A stretch of DNA of 64,000 nt from Burkholderia pyrrocinia (GCF_003330765.1 NZ_CP024903.1:3038001-3102000); one strand, 5' to 3'. Shown: positions 55,694 to 63,978, numbered from the stretch's first letter. The notes: a model not told the origin generated them from the letters alone. Numbers and translations: made by a program.

Positions 55694-55728
55694 CGCCGGC
55701 CTGAATCCATTTCGAATCCAGGCCGGCG
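55694..55728 (-). terminator. Terminator of the DUF1289/metal-efflux operon
   Basis: CGCCGGCCTG (55694-55703) and CAGGCCGGCG (55719-55728) form a perfect 10-bp stem. On the minus strand it is followed by ATTTATTTG, giving a moderate T-tract. It begins 47 nt after the last stop codon of the dmeRF-DUF1289 operon. Confidence 0.6.
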
Positions 55729-55775
55729 AATATCATTTACCGCCGGGCAGGCAACGCGTTGCCGCGCGAGCGTGA

Positions 55776-55961
55776 TCAGTCCGGCGTTTCCCGCGCCAGT
55801 TTTACCTGCCGCCGTGACCGGTCATTCACGATCTGGTGACGTCGATGGTCCGTCATCTTCTTCCATCCGCGCGCTTCGTCCCGCGTGCGCAGGCACGCGA
55901 CGCAGTAGCCCGTCCTGCCGTCGAACGAGCACACGTCGATGCAAGGCGATTTGACCGCCAT
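55776..55961 (-). CDS. DUF1289 family protein
   Basis: A 61-aa protein with the DUF1289 cysteine pattern SPCIDVCSFDGRTGYCVACL, four cysteines likely to bind a metal or Fe-S centre, then RTRDEARGWKKMTDHRRHQI. I start it at ATG 55961, directly before the first conserved residues. The efflux gene ends 2 nt upstream, so it is the third gene of the operon. Function unknown. Confidence 0.82.
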   Translation of the reverse strand: MAVKSPCIDVCSFDGRTGYCVACLRTRDEARGWKKMTDHRRHQIVNDRSRRQVKLARETPD

Positions 55962-55963
55962 GC

Positions 55964-57256
55964 TTATTGCCCCCTCGTCGTCGGCACGACTTCGACGGTG
56001 ACATGCGACAGATCCTTGAACCGCTGGAGCAGGCCGTGATAGAAGCGCGAGTCCCGCTTCGGGTCGTCCGTCGCCACCGACACGACCGCGCTCATGTGCC
56101 CCGGCCCGAGACGCCAGACGTGCAGGTCGTTGATCGTGTCGCCACCGCCTTCGATCGTGCTGCGCACGTTGTCCGTCAGCCGACGGTCCGAACGCATGTC
56201 GAGCAGGATGCCGCCGGTGTCGCGCATCAATCCGTATGACCAGTTCGCGATCACCAGCGCGCCGATGATGCCGGCCAACGGGTCCATCCAGAGCCAGCCG
56301 AACGCGCGCGCGAGCACCAGCCCGACGATCGTCAGCACGGAGACTGCCGCGTCGGCAATCACGTGGACGTAGGCCGACCGGATGTTGTGATCGCGCGCCG
56401 CCGCCGCAGACGCGCCATGGTCGTGCTCCTCGAACGCCAGTTCGTGGTCGCGCCCGTTCAACCGGACAATGGCCCTGAATGCATGCGGCTCGGGGATGTT
56501 CTCGACCGACTCCAGGCACGCACCGCGCACGCTCATCGCGAACGCCTGCCGCGCGCCGTCCGGACGGATCGTCGTGATCGATGCAGCCGTGATGTCGCCG
56601 AGCGTCGCGCCGGCAATCGCAGGTGCGATCCGGAACACCGGCGGCACGCCGTCTTCGAAAATCGACACGGAGAACGCGCCGCTTTGATCGAAGACCTTGT
56701 GCGTCTCCTCCTCGTGGTCGTGGTCATGACCGTGATCGTCATGCCCATGCCCGTGGTGATGGCCATGATGATGCCCATGACCGTGCCCGTGGTGGTCGCC
56801 GCTCAGCAACCAGACGCTCGCGATGTTGACGAGCAGGCCGACAACCGCAATCGGAATGGCCTCGCCGAAATGGATCGGAACGGGTGCGAGCAAACGCGCG
56901 ACCGCTTCATAGCCGATCAGCAGCGCGATCATCGCGAGCACGATGGCGCTCGTGAAGCCGGCCAGGTCGCCGAGCTTGCCCGTACCGAACACGAATCGCG
57001 GATCGGTCGCATGCCGGCGCGCGTAGGTGTACGCGAGCGCAGCGATCAGCATCGCGCCCGCGTGCGTCGACATGTGCAGCCCGTCCGCGATGAGCGCCAG
57101 CGAGCCGAAAATCGACCCGCCGACGATCTCGGCCACCATCATTGCCGCGCACAGCCCGATCACGATCCAGGTTTTGCGCTCGTTCTCTTCGTGCGCGGCG
57201 CCGAGAAAGATGTGGTCGTGCCCGGCACCGAAGGCCGCATTCTTGAATTCACTCAT
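55964..57256 (-). CDS. dmeF: Cation diffusion facilitator, Co/Ni efflux (DmeF-like)
   Basis: A 430-aa CDF transporter of six helices. HxxxH/D metal sites appear in ADGLHMSTHAGAML and YVHVIADAAVSVL. Between helices 4 and 5 is a very His-rich loop of about 30 residues (GHGHGHHHGHHHGHGH), and a further insertion of about 100 residues separates it from helix 5. The C-terminal cytoplasmic domain follows. DmeF proteins export cobalt and nickel. The RcnR/DmeR-type repressor gene is directly upstream, 12 nt away. Confidence 0.84.
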   Translation of the reverse strand: MSEFKNAAFGAGHDHIFLGAAHEENERKTWIVIGLCAAMMVAEIVGGSIFGSLALIADGLHMSTHAGAMLIAALAYTYARRHATDPRFVFGTGKLGDLAGFTSAIVLAMIALLIGYEAVARLLAPVPIHFGEAIPIAVVGLLVNIASVWLLSGDHHGHGHGHHHGHHHGHGHDDHGHDHDHEEETHKVFDQSGAFSVSIFEDGVPPVFRIAPAIAGATLGDITAASITTIRPDGARQAFAMSVRGACLESVENIPEPHAFRAIVRLNGRDHELAFEEHDHGASAAAARDHNIRSAYVHVIADAAVSVLTIVGLVLARAFGWLWMDPLAGIIGALVIANWSYGLMRDTGGILLDMRSDRRLTDNVRSTIEGGGDTINDLHVWRLGPGHMSAVVSVATDDPKRDSRFYHGLLQRFKDLSHVTVEVVPTTRGQ

Positions 57257-57268
57257 CCCCGCACCCGA

Positions 57269-57544
57269 TTACTTGAAGTAGCTGTGAACGACTTCGATCA
57301 GCTGTTCGGTCGCGCTGCCCTCATGGGCATCGGGACCGTCGGCGTCGACCAAATGGCTGCGGATGTGATCTTCAAGAACGACCGCAAGCAGCCCGTTCAT
57401 TGCGCCGCGGCTGCTCGTGATGAGCTGGAGGACTTCGTTGCAGCCCCGCTCCTCCTCGAGTGCGCGCTCGATGGCCTCGACCTGCCCCTTGATGCGACGT
57501 ACCCGATTCAGCAGCTTCTGTTTTTCCCTGACGGTGTGACTCAT
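57269..57544 (-). CDS. dmeR: RcnR/DmeR-type Ni/Co-responsive repressor
   Basis: A 91-aa all-helical CsoR/RcnR family repressor. It begins MSHTVREKQKLLNRVRRIKG. The RcnR nickel/cobalt ligand set is complete: H3, C35, H60 and H64. This differs from the Cys-His-Cys set of copper CsoR proteins. It shares an operon with the efflux gene and has two matching operators just upstream (57556-57613). Confidence 0.88.
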   Translation of the reverse strand: MSHTVREKQKLLNRVRRIKGQVEAIERALEEERGCNEVLQLITSSRGAMNGLLAVVLEDHIRSHLVDADGPDAHEGSATEQLIEVVHSYFK

Positions 57545-57555
57545 GACGACCTCTC

Positions 57556-57576
57556 ATATAGGGAGGGGGAGTATAT
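57556..57576 (-). promoter_or_regulatory. RcnR/DmeR operator, proximal
   Basis: ATATA and TATAT flank a G-rich tract (GGGAGGGGGAG) in a 21-bp element ending 12 bp before the repressor start codon. CsoR/RcnR proteins bind AT-rich inverted ends around a G-tract. It is identical in 18 of 21 positions to the distal copy. Confidence 0.75.
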
Positions 57577-57592
57577 ACCGAAGGGGTTCTCC

Positions 57593-57613
57593 ATATAGGG
57601 TGGAGGGGTATAT
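57593..57613 (-). promoter_or_regulatory. RcnR/DmeR operator, distal
   Basis: The second 21-bp element, ATATA-GGGTGGAGGGG-TATAT, begins exactly 37 bp after the first and in the same orientation. A CTGACA-like -35 lies just upstream on the minus strand, so bound repressor would cover the promoter. Confidence 0.72.
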
Positions 57614-57714
57614 GTCAGGTCGGTGCAAGGCAGGCACCCGGAACGGTCTCGATAACGTGTCGAAAGCGATGCGGCCGCACCCGCCATCAGAAGTCGATGC
57701 GGCCGCGAATCTCG

Positions 57715-58713
57715 TCAAACCACGAACAGCAGTGCGGCAAACACCGCATAGAGCCAGCCGACATGTGCGAGCTGGCGGCTGAGGACCTGCTTCGCACGAA
57801 ACGACCATTGCAGGAACACGATGGCCGCTGCCGTCACGCACGCGGCGAGAATCGACGGGGTGGCCAGATGCCACGGCGTGAAGAACAAACCGAATGCCGT
57901 CGGGATCGTCGCCTGGATCATCATCGCACCACTGATGTTGGCCAGCGCGAGCCGCTCCTTGCCCTGCCGCACCCAGATCACCGCGTTCATGATTTCCGGC
58001 AGTTCGGTCGCGATCGGGCTGAACAGCAACGCGGTGAGCTGCGGGCTCAGTCCGAGCCACGGGCCGACGGCTTCGATCTGGCGGACGAACAGATGGGAGG
58101 CCGCGAAGATCACCACGAGCGCGCCGGTCACTTGCAACGCGACCCAGAACATCGTGGGATTCGCATCGCGCGGGCGGAGTTTCAGGGGTTCGAGTTCTCC
58201 GTGTTCGTCGCCATCGCCGGAGGCGGACAACTCCTTCCAGCAATACACCGCATAGGCCGCGAGAAACGCAAGGCCAAGCAAGGGCTTGAAGCTGAACAGG
58301 ACGAGGCCCAGCCCGATCTTCACGACGAAGATCGCAAGAAACCAGAGCTGGTCGCGACGAAGGCGTTTCGTATCGGCGTCGATTGCGCCGGCCCGCACTT
58401 TGCCGACACGACGCGCAGTGGCCAACAACGCAATGCCGACGACCGCATAAGCAACCGTGCTCAGCGCGAGCGGGCCGCCGATTGCCGCGCCCACGCCGAT
58501 TTCCTTCTGGGCGGGCGAACTGCCGAATGCAACGGCCACCAGCGTGACGACGCTCTCCGGCAGGGCGGTGCCGAACGCAGCGAGAATGGTGCCGGTCGCC
58601 GTCTGCGTCAGATTGAGTTTCTGGCCAAGCCACTCAACGCCATTGACGAACGTTTCGCACGAGAAATAGATGATGCCGGCAGCGGCGATGAGCAGAGCGA
58701 AAGTCAGGATCAT
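57715..58713 (-). CDS. CaCA-family cation exchanger, probably Mn2+/Ca2+ efflux
   Basis: A 332-aa Na+/Ca2+ exchanger family protein with about ten helices and the two alpha-repeat motifs: TATGTILAAFGTALPESVVT near residue 40 and ALLFSPIATELPEIMNAVIW near residue 220. The ATG at 58713 has AGGAG 8 nt upstream. Its leader carries a yybP-ykoY (Mn2+) riboswitch, which indicates manganese export as the physiological role; exchangers of this family are a known target of that RNA. Confidence 0.86.
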   Translation of the reverse strand: MILTFALLIAAAGIIYFSCETFVNGVEWLGQKLNLTQTATGTILAAFGTALPESVVTLVAVAFGSSPAQKEIGVGAAIGGPLALSTVAYAVVGIALLATARRVGKVRAGAIDADTKRLRRDQLWFLAIFVVKIGLGLVLFSFKPLLGLAFLAAYAVYCWKELSASGDGDEHGELEPLKLRPRDANPTMFWVALQVTGALVVIFAASHLFVRQIEAVGPWLGLSPQLTALLFSPIATELPEIMNAVIWVRQGKERLALANISGAMMIQATIPTAFGLFFTPWHLATPSILAACVTAAAIVFLQWSFRAKQVLSRQLAHVGWLYAVFAALLFVV

Positions 58714-58765
58714 GACTGTCGCTCCTGAACGAGGAGGCGGGGTACCAACAGCATTTTGCAGTTCT

Positions 58766-58831
58766 CCACGAGCCGGGCCGCCAAAACCAATGACGCAACC
58801 CTTCGCCCGGCTCGGGTGGAAGGGATGCGTC
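58766..58831 (-). promoter_or_regulatory. Riboswitch expression platform: two competing hairpins
   Basis: Hairpin 1 pairs GACGCATCCCTTC with GAAGGGTTGCGTC (58831-58792) and is followed by ATTGGTTTTGG, like an intrinsic terminator; its 5' arm overlaps the end of the aptamer. Hairpin 2 pairs CCACCCGAGCCGGGC, the loop of hairpin 1, with GCCCGGCTCGTGG (58778-58766). The two exclude each other, so Mn2+ binding can switch transcription. Confidence 0.65.
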
Positions 58832-58945
58832 AAAGGTCTCGCCAGGCCGTGGTGAAACGGCTGCCGACGCCATGGCATTGGGTGCCAATTATGTTGACGG
58901 CGGCGCTTTGCCGAGGGACGGCAAAGCAGACTACTCCCCTAAGAC
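58820..58945 (-). ncRNA. yybP-ykoY manganese riboswitch
   Basis: On the minus strand the leader of the CaCA gene shows the class signature: TTAGGGGAGTAG at the 5' end (58942-58931), GTCAACATAA in the first internal loop (58898-58889), and GCGAGACCTTTGAC at the 3' end (58842-58829), with stems between them. This class senses Mn2+ and activates export genes. The aptamer begins about 10 nt after a TATAAT box and ends about 115 nt before the gene. Confidence 0.85.
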
Positions 58946-58952
58946 GGGCGGA

Positions 58953-58978
58953 ATTATAGCCGGCTATCGCGTCGATAG
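58953..58978 (-). promoter_or_regulatory. Promoter of the Mn2+ riboswitch transcript
   Basis: A perfect minus-strand TATAAT (58958-58953) lies about 10 nt before the aptamer. In place of a clear -35 is the inverted repeat CTATCG-CGT-CGATAG (58964-58978), which may be a protein-binding site. The region between this and the cupredoxin start at 59136 holds no other recognised element. Confidence 0.55.
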
Positions 58979-59135
58979 GCTAGCGTGCCGGCGTTTACGG
59001 GGGCGAATCCGTTGGCGGGCCGATCTCGGGAATATCTCGCTGCGTGCCGCGTTTACTGCATGTGCCGCCGTCCGCTGGAGACGTTCATGCCGTCTATCGG
59101 GCGCGCACCGCGTTTCAACGCTAATGGAGGCAGCC

Positions 59136-59552
59136 ATGGGTAGCTGGTATCGAATCGCCGCTCTCGTCGGCGTGGCCGGGCTCGGCGCAACATCGAATGC
59201 CGGTTGGGCACAGCAGACCGTCAAGGCGACGCTGATGTCGAACGGGATTCAGCTCGAGACGCATCACGTGAAGGCCGGCCGCATCAAACTCGACGTCGCG
59301 AATGCCGCGAACAACAACATGGAGCACGAACTCGTCGTGCTCAAAACGAATCTCTCCGATGACGCGCTGCCCGTGAGCAAGGGACAAGTGGTCGAGCACA
59401 AGCTGACCAAGATCGGGGAAGTCGAGGATATCGCACCGGGCAAGCGCAAATACGCGTCATTCAAGCTCACTCCCGGGCACTACGTCCTGATTTGCAACAA
59501 GCCCGGGCACTACGAGGCAGGCATGCACACGGTACTCGCCGTGACACCGTGA
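59136..59552 (+). CDS. Periplasmic cupredoxin-like copper protein
   Basis: A 138-aa exported protein with signal peptide (residues 1-24, GWA-Q) and a type-1 copper ligand set: His in NNMEHELVVL and the C-terminal C-x4-H-x4-M in CNKPGHYEAGM. The spacing matches plastocyanin/sulfocyanin-like domains. I choose ATG 59136, which has GGAGG 5 nt upstream, over ATG 59124. It may carry electrons or bind copper. It is near metal-resistance genes on both sides. Confidence 0.82.
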   Translation: MGSWYRIAALVGVAGLGATSNAGWAQQTVKATLMSNGIQLETHHVKAGRIKLDVANAANNNMEHELVVLKTNLSDDALPVSKGQVVEHKLTKIGEVEDIAPGKRKYASFKLTPGHYVLICNKPGHYEAGMHTVLAVTP

Positions 59553-59675
59553 GCCTGGCGGGGCGCCCCGGACGAGCACTCGAAGCACCGATTTGGCCAT
59601 CCATCCCGCCGGTGATCGGTCGTCGAATGCGGGCAACCGGGTCGACACGATCAGATAAGCGCCCCAAAGTTAACT

Positions 59676-59711
59676 TGTAGAGATAGCGACATCCACGTAG
59701 CTTTATCTACA
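59676..59711 (+). promoter_or_regulatory. Candidate ChrB operator over the chrBA start
   Basis: TGTAGA (59676-59681) and TCTACA (59706-59711) form an inverted repeat ending on the ATG, with a second GTAG/CTAC pair inside. ChrB proteins bind palindromes near their own promoter. No Shine-Dalgarno sequence precedes the ATG, and a TTGTAG-17-TAGCTT pair would start transcription at it. Confidence 0.5.
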
Positions 59712-60688
59712 TGGATACCCTTTCGACGTGGTCGCTTCTCGTTCTGACCCTGCCGACGGAAAACGCGACGGCCCGCATGCGGTTCTGGCGCGCGCTCAAG
59801 GCGAAGGGCTGCGCGGTGCTGCGCGACGGCATCTACCTGCTTCCATACACGAACGAACGCGAAACCATGTTGCGCGAACTCGCGGACGCCATCGCGGAAA
59901 GCGGCGGGACAGCCCATCTGCTGCGCGCACCGAGCCTCGACGCATCGCAGGAACAGGAATTCCGTGCGCTCTTCAATCGCGACGAGGACTACGCGACCTT
60001 TGCCCGCGCCCTCGCCGACGCGCGCAAGACACTGGCCGGGCAGTCCGCCACGGAACTGACCCGCATGCTGCGCCGCCTGCGCAAGGATTTCGACACGCTC
60101 CATGCAATCGACTATTTCCCCGGCGACTCGGCAACCCGCGCGAAAGTCGCGCTGCAGGATTTCGTGACGCTGGTCGACACCGTGCTGTCGCCGGGCGAAC
60201 CGCACGCCGCGGACCGCGAGATCCGGCCGCTCGCGATCGACGCGTATCAGGGTCGCACCTGGGCGACGCGACAGCGCATGTGGGTCGACCGCGTCGCGAG
60301 CGCGTGGGTGATTCGTCGTTTCATCGATGCGCGTGCCCGCTTCGTCTGGCTCGCGTCGCCGGCGGACTGCCCGGCCGATGCGTTGGGCTTCGATTTCGAC
60401 GGAGCGAACTTTACCCACGTCGGCGAGCGTGTGACGTTCGAGGTACTGCTCGCGAGTTTCGGGCTCGACCAGGATCCGGCGTTGACGCGGCTCGGCGAGA
60501 TCGTGCACGCGCTCGACGTCGGCGGCCCCGCCGCGCCGGAGGCGGTCGGCTTCGAGGCAGTGATGGCCGGCACGCGCCAGCGCACGGAAAACGACGATCA
60601 ACTGCTTGAGCAGATGAGCGCAGTGCTCGATGCGCTGTATGCGCACTTCGCGTCGAACGGAACCAACGAGAGCGGGGCACGTTCATGA
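59711..60688 (+). CDS. chrB: Chromate-responsive regulator ChrB
   Basis: A 325-aa ChrB protein. The N-terminal part has the family pattern TLPTENATARMRFWRALKAK and VLRDGIYLLPYTNER; the C-terminal chromate-resistance domain has MWVDRVASAWVIRRFID and FDFDGANFTHVGERVTFEVL. ChrB senses chromate or sulfate and controls the chrA transporter gene, which overlaps by 4 nt (ATGA). The lack of a ribosome site suggests a leaderless mRNA. Confidence 0.88.
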   Translation: MDTLSTWSLLVLTLPTENATARMRFWRALKAKGCAVLRDGIYLLPYTNERETMLRELADAIAESGGTAHLLRAPSLDASQEQEFRALFNRDEDYATFARALADARKTLAGQSATELTRMLRRLRKDFDTLHAIDYFPGDSATRAKVALQDFVTLVDTVLSPGEPHAADREIRPLAIDAYQGRTWATRQRMWVDRVASAWVIRRFIDARARFVWLASPADCPADALGFDFDGANFTHVGERVTFEVLLASFGLDQDPALTRLGEIVHALDVGGPAAPEAVGFEAVMAGTRQRTENDDQLLEQMSAVLDALYAHFASNGTNESGARS

Positions 60689-61863
60689 CTGCCGGTATCG
60701 CCACGGCCGAACCGACTTACGCGCTGGGCAAGCTGGTCGGCTACATGCTGCGTCTCGGCACGTTCGGATTCGGCGGGCCGGTCGCGCTCGCGGGCTACAT
60801 GCGCCGCGACCTGGTCGAGCGCCGCGGCTGGATCACCGAAGCGGACTACAAGGAAGGGCTCACGCTCGCCCAGCTCGCGCCGGGACCGATGGCCGCCCAG
60901 CTCGCGATCTACCTCGGCTTTGTGCATTACCGGCTCCTCGGCGCGACGCTCGTCGGTTTCGCGTTCGTGTTGCCGTCGTTCCTGATGGTGCTCGCGCTCG
61001 GCTTCGCGTACGCGCACTTCGGCGGGCTGTCGTGGATGCAGGCGGTGTTCTACGGCGTCGGCGCCGCGGTGGTCGGCATCATCGCGATGAGCGCGTACAA
61101 GCTCACGACGAAGACCGTCGGCCACGACAAGCTCCTGTGGGCCATCTTCCTGACGCTCGCGGCCGTGACCTTCATCACGGAGTCGGAAATCGCGTGGCTG
61201 TTCATCGTCGCCGGGCTGATCGGCTGGCTGTGGCGCGCGCCGCCCAAATGGCTGCACAAGGGAGGACTGAACGCGGTGGCTGCCGCCAACCTGCCGGCGG
61301 CCAGCGGCCTGCTGAGCAGCATCGACATGCCGCAACTCGTCCAGATCGGCGTGTTCTTCACGAAGGCCGGCGCATTCGTGTTCGGCTCCGGGCTCGCGAT
61401 CGTGCCGTTCCTGTATGGCGGCGTCGTCACCGAGCATCACTGGCTCAACGACAAGCAGTTCGTCGACGCCGTCGCAGTCGCGATGATCACGCCGGGGCCG
61501 GTCGTGATCACCGTCGGCTTCATCGGGTATCTGGTAGCGGGCTTCCCGGGCGCACTCGTCGCCGCGCTCGGCACGTTTCTACCCTGCTACCTGTTCACCG
61601 TCATACCCGCACCGTACGTCAAGAAGTACGGCCACCTGCCGGGCGTCAAGGCATTCGTCGACGGCATCACGGCGGCGGCCGTCGGTGCGATCACGGGCTC
61701 CGTGCTCGTCATCGCGAGGCGTTCGATCGTCGACATGCCGACCGCCACGGTCGCGGTCGTGACGGTCGTGCTGCTCTGGCGCTTCAAGAAGCTGCAGGAG
61801 CCGGTGATCGTGACCGCTGCGGCGTTCCTCGGGCTGGTGGCCTACCCGTTGCTCCATCACTGA
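60685..61863 (+). CDS. chrA: Chromate efflux transporter ChrA
   Basis: A 392-aa long-chain ChrA with two homologous halves, each with a hydrophobic six-helix region. Family motifs are FGFGGPVALAGYMRRDLVER (first half), TLAQLAPGPMAAQLAIYLG, and in the second half FVFGSGLAIVPFLYGGVV and VAVAMITPGPVVITVGFIG. It exports chromate by membrane potential. The ATG overlaps the chrB stop, so translation is coupled. Confidence 0.9.
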   Translation: MTAGIATAEPTYALGKLVGYMLRLGTFGFGGPVALAGYMRRDLVERRGWITEADYKEGLTLAQLAPGPMAAQLAIYLGFVHYRLLGATLVGFAFVLPSFLMVLALGFAYAHFGGLSWMQAVFYGVGAAVVGIIAMSAYKLTTKTVGHDKLLWAIFLTLAAVTFITESEIAWLFIVAGLIGWLWRAPPKWLHKGGLNAVAAANLPAASGLLSSIDMPQLVQIGVFFTKAGAFVFGSGLAIVPFLYGGVVTEHHWLNDKQFVDAVAVAMITPGPVVITVGFIGYLVAGFPGALVAALGTFLPCYLFTVIPAPYVKKYGHLPGVKAFVDGITAAAVGAITGSVLVIARRSIVDMPTATVAVVTVVLLWRFKKLQEPVIVTAAAFLGLVAYPLLHH

Positions 61864-61921
61864 TCCGAAGTCGCAGTTCGCGGGCGCGCGGGTCCGCCAC
61901 GGGCGCCGCAGAAATGAAACG

Positions 61922-61941
61922 CCGCCGGCAAGCCGGCGGCA
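61922..61941 (-). terminator. Hairpin between chrA and the repeat lipoprotein gene
   Basis: GCCGCCGG (61922-61929) and CCGGCGGC (61934-61941) are perfect complements around CAAG. On the minus strand GTTTCATTTC follows, so it best serves the lipoprotein gene; it may also stop chrA transcripts. It lies about 100 nt beyond the lipoprotein stop codon. Confidence 0.55.
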
Positions 61942-62042
61942 AAGGGCACGCACGATCACGTCGTGCGCACCCGAGGCACGCGGTACTGCGCATGCGCGCA
62001 AAAGCGGGAGAGAAGGCGGCGCGCCAAGCCCTGAATGGCCGC

Positions 62043-63035
62043 TCAGTTCTGCGTGAGCGGATTCAGCGTCGTGCAGAGGAAGCCCGTGCAGTTCGCCGGC
62101 TTGAAGTAGAACGACGCCGTGCCGCCGAGCGCGAGGTCGCCGAGGTACGCGGTGCCCTGCGCGCCGAGATTGTTCGATTGCTGGACGAAGCCCGCGCTGG
62201 TCGTCTGCACCGTGGCCGATTGATACGTGAAGGTCGGCGACTGGGTCTGGTCCTTCACATAGACCCATGCGGAATCGCTGCCGAACACCATCCCACCCTT
62301 CGCGCGATAGCCCTTCGCCCCTTCGCTATTGGCCTGCGCGATGAAATCGCTGACGGTCGTGGTCGGCGTCAGCGCATCGTACGCGTAGGTCGCGTTCGAC
62401 GCGCCGTTCTTCATGTACAGGTTCGCGGCGACCGACCCGACCATCATCGGGCCGACAAACCAGTAGCCCGACTGGCCCTGGCCGTTCGCCTGCGCGAGGA
62501 ACGCGGCCTGGCTGCCCGGCGTCGCGGCGCTCGCATACGTGAACGTGGCTGACGAGCCGCCGTCTTTGCGATAAAGATTGCCGTACGTGAGCGGACCTTC
62601 GTACCGGTAGCCTTGCGCACCAGCCGTGTTGGCCTGGCTGATGAAGCTGGCCGCATCGGCCGGCGCGGCGAGCAGCTCGTATGTGTAGGTCTGCGCGGCG
62701 CCGTCGTTGACGAAGATCGAGCGGATCGCGCCGTCGACCGAGTAATAACCGTCGCTCAGGTAGCGGTAGCCTTTCGCGCCTTCGCCGTTGACGAGCGTCA
62801 GGAAGCTGGCCGCATCCGCCGCCGGCGACAGCGCTTCGTAGCGCAGCGTCAGCATGCTGCCGCCCGATCCCGACGAGCCGCTGCCGGGGCCCGGCCCACC
62901 GGTTCCGCCCGTGCCGCCGGTGCCGCCGGATCCCGATCCGTTCGACGGGGTCGAAGACGCGGATGTCGAACTATCGTCGCCGCCACACGCGGTCAATGCC
63001 AGACAGGTCAGTGCGATCAATGCTACGGCTTTCAT
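62043..63035 (-). CDS. Lipoprotein with five tandem ~50-aa repeats
   Basis: A 330-aa protein with lipobox LALTACGG (Cys19), a Gly/Ser/Thr-rich linker (residues 22-60) and then five repeats of about 48-52 residues. Each contains an F-x2-Q-A-N-x2-G-A-x-G-Y-like core: FLTLVNGEGAKGYRYL, FISQANTAGAQGYRYE, FLAQANGQGQSGYWFV, FIAQANSEGAKGYRAK and FVQQSNNLGAQGTAYL. I do not recognise a named family. The start at 63035 places the lipobox correctly. Probably an outer-membrane lipoprotein. Confidence 0.8.
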   Translation of the reverse strand: MKAVALIALTCLALTACGGDDSSTSASSTPSNGSGSGGTGGTGGTGGPGPGSGSSGSGGSMLTLRYEALSPAADAASFLTLVNGEGAKGYRYLSDGYYSVDGAIRSIFVNDGAAQTYTYELLAAPADAASFISQANTAGAQGYRYEGPLTYGNLYRKDGGSSATFTYASAATPGSQAAFLAQANGQGQSGYWFVGPMMVGSVAANLYMKNGASNATYAYDALTPTTTVSDFIAQANSEGAKGYRAKGGMVFGSDSAWVYVKDQTQSPTFTYQSATVQTTSAGFVQQSNNLGAQGTAYLGDLALGGTASFYFKPANCTGFLCTTLNPLTQN

Positions 63036-63150
63036 AGGAGTCACCTCGAAACGGAAAGGACGAACGTAGCCAGCGCGCGCGGACGACGCCGCGCGCACCA
63101 ACCCTCATGCATCAGGAATCGGCCAGCGGGCGCGCGCCGGCCAGCAGGCA

Positions 63151-63978
63151 TCAGTTGACCTGCAACTGGCCGCCGCGGCCGAGGCCACCCTTGACGTCCT
63201 GCGCCTTGTAGCTGCGCAGTGCGACAACCATCTTGTTGTACGCGTCGATGAACGCGACGACCGTCGCCTTGCCTTCCGGCGTCGTCGAGAAGCCGGCAAG
63301 CGCGCCGCCCACGCCACCGCCGAAGCCGCCCAGCGCCGCGCCGTAGTTGGTCGCTGTCGAGCTGCCTTCCGCCGCCGCGATCTGCACGGCCGAGCGCACG
63401 TCGAACAGCGTCAGCGTCACGACCGATGCCTTCGTCTGCAGGTGGCCGGCCACCGCCGCCACCGCGCTGTTGCCGATCAGCCCGCCGATCATGCTGCCGA
63501 TGCCGGCGATCGGCGAATCGTTGATGACGATCTGCGGTTCCATGTAGTAGTCGGCCGCGACACGCTGGCCCTTCTGCTGCTTCGAGCCTGCGCGGTATTC
63601 GCCCGAGCCGCGCTGCAGCTGCGTGATGCGCGACAGGCGCGCGTCGCTCTTCTGGTTGCCGATCGACGTGATCACGAAGCAGTTCGACTGCTGGACGGCC
63701 AGGCGCAGCAGCGGGTCGATGGTCGTCATCTTGGTCGCGCTGCCGAACGGGCCCCACCAGTCGGCGTTGCGGCCGTCGTCGACGGCGATCGTGCCGAGCG
63801 GCGACGCGCAGCGCTGCAGCCCCGAATCGGCGCCGGCGCTCGTGCCGCCTGCCGCGGCGCCCGTCACGCCGGCGTTCTGGCCGCCGGGCGTCACGATGCC
63901 GCCGCAGCCGGCCACGGAAGCGCAAAGCGCTGCGACCAGCGCACCTTGGGTAAGACGATGGGAAAGGATGGTCTTCAT
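63151..63978 (-). CDS. CsgG-like lipoprotein
   Basis: A 275-aa protein with signal peptide and lipobox ASVAGCGG (Cys near residue 25). The middle part has YMEPQIVINDSPIAGI, SVVTLTLFDVRSAVQIAAAE and TTPEGKATVVAFIDAYNKM, similar in plan to CsgG/HfaB proteins of curli and holdfast secretion. No csgA/B or other curli genes are seen. It is co-directional with the repeat lipoprotein gene 116 nt downstream, which could be its partner or cargo. Confidence 0.72.
   Translation of the reverse strand: MKTILSHRLTQGALVAALCASVAGCGGIVTPGGQNAGVTGAAAGGTSAGADSGLQRCASPLGTIAVDDGRNADWWGPFGSATKMTTIDPLLRLAVQQSNCFVITSIGNQKSDARLSRITQLQRGSGEYRAGSKQQKGQRVAADYYMEPQIVINDSPIAGIGSMIGGLIGNSAVAAVAGHLQTKASVVTLTLFDVRSAVQIAAAEGSSTATNYGAALGGFGGGVGGALAGFSTTPEGKATVVAFIDAYNKMVVALRSYKAQDVKGGLGRGGQLQVN

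Noticed and set aside
55430..55954. 174-codon plus-strand frame and 92-codon minus-strand frame downstream of the propeller gene
   Set aside because: Neither has third-position bias or a ribosome site, and they cross the terminator hairpin; the first is antisense to DUF1289.
57668..57706. Direct repeat GATGCGGCCGC at 57668-57678 and 57696-57706
   Set aside because: Only two short G/C-rich copies between two genes; no symmetry or context indicates function.
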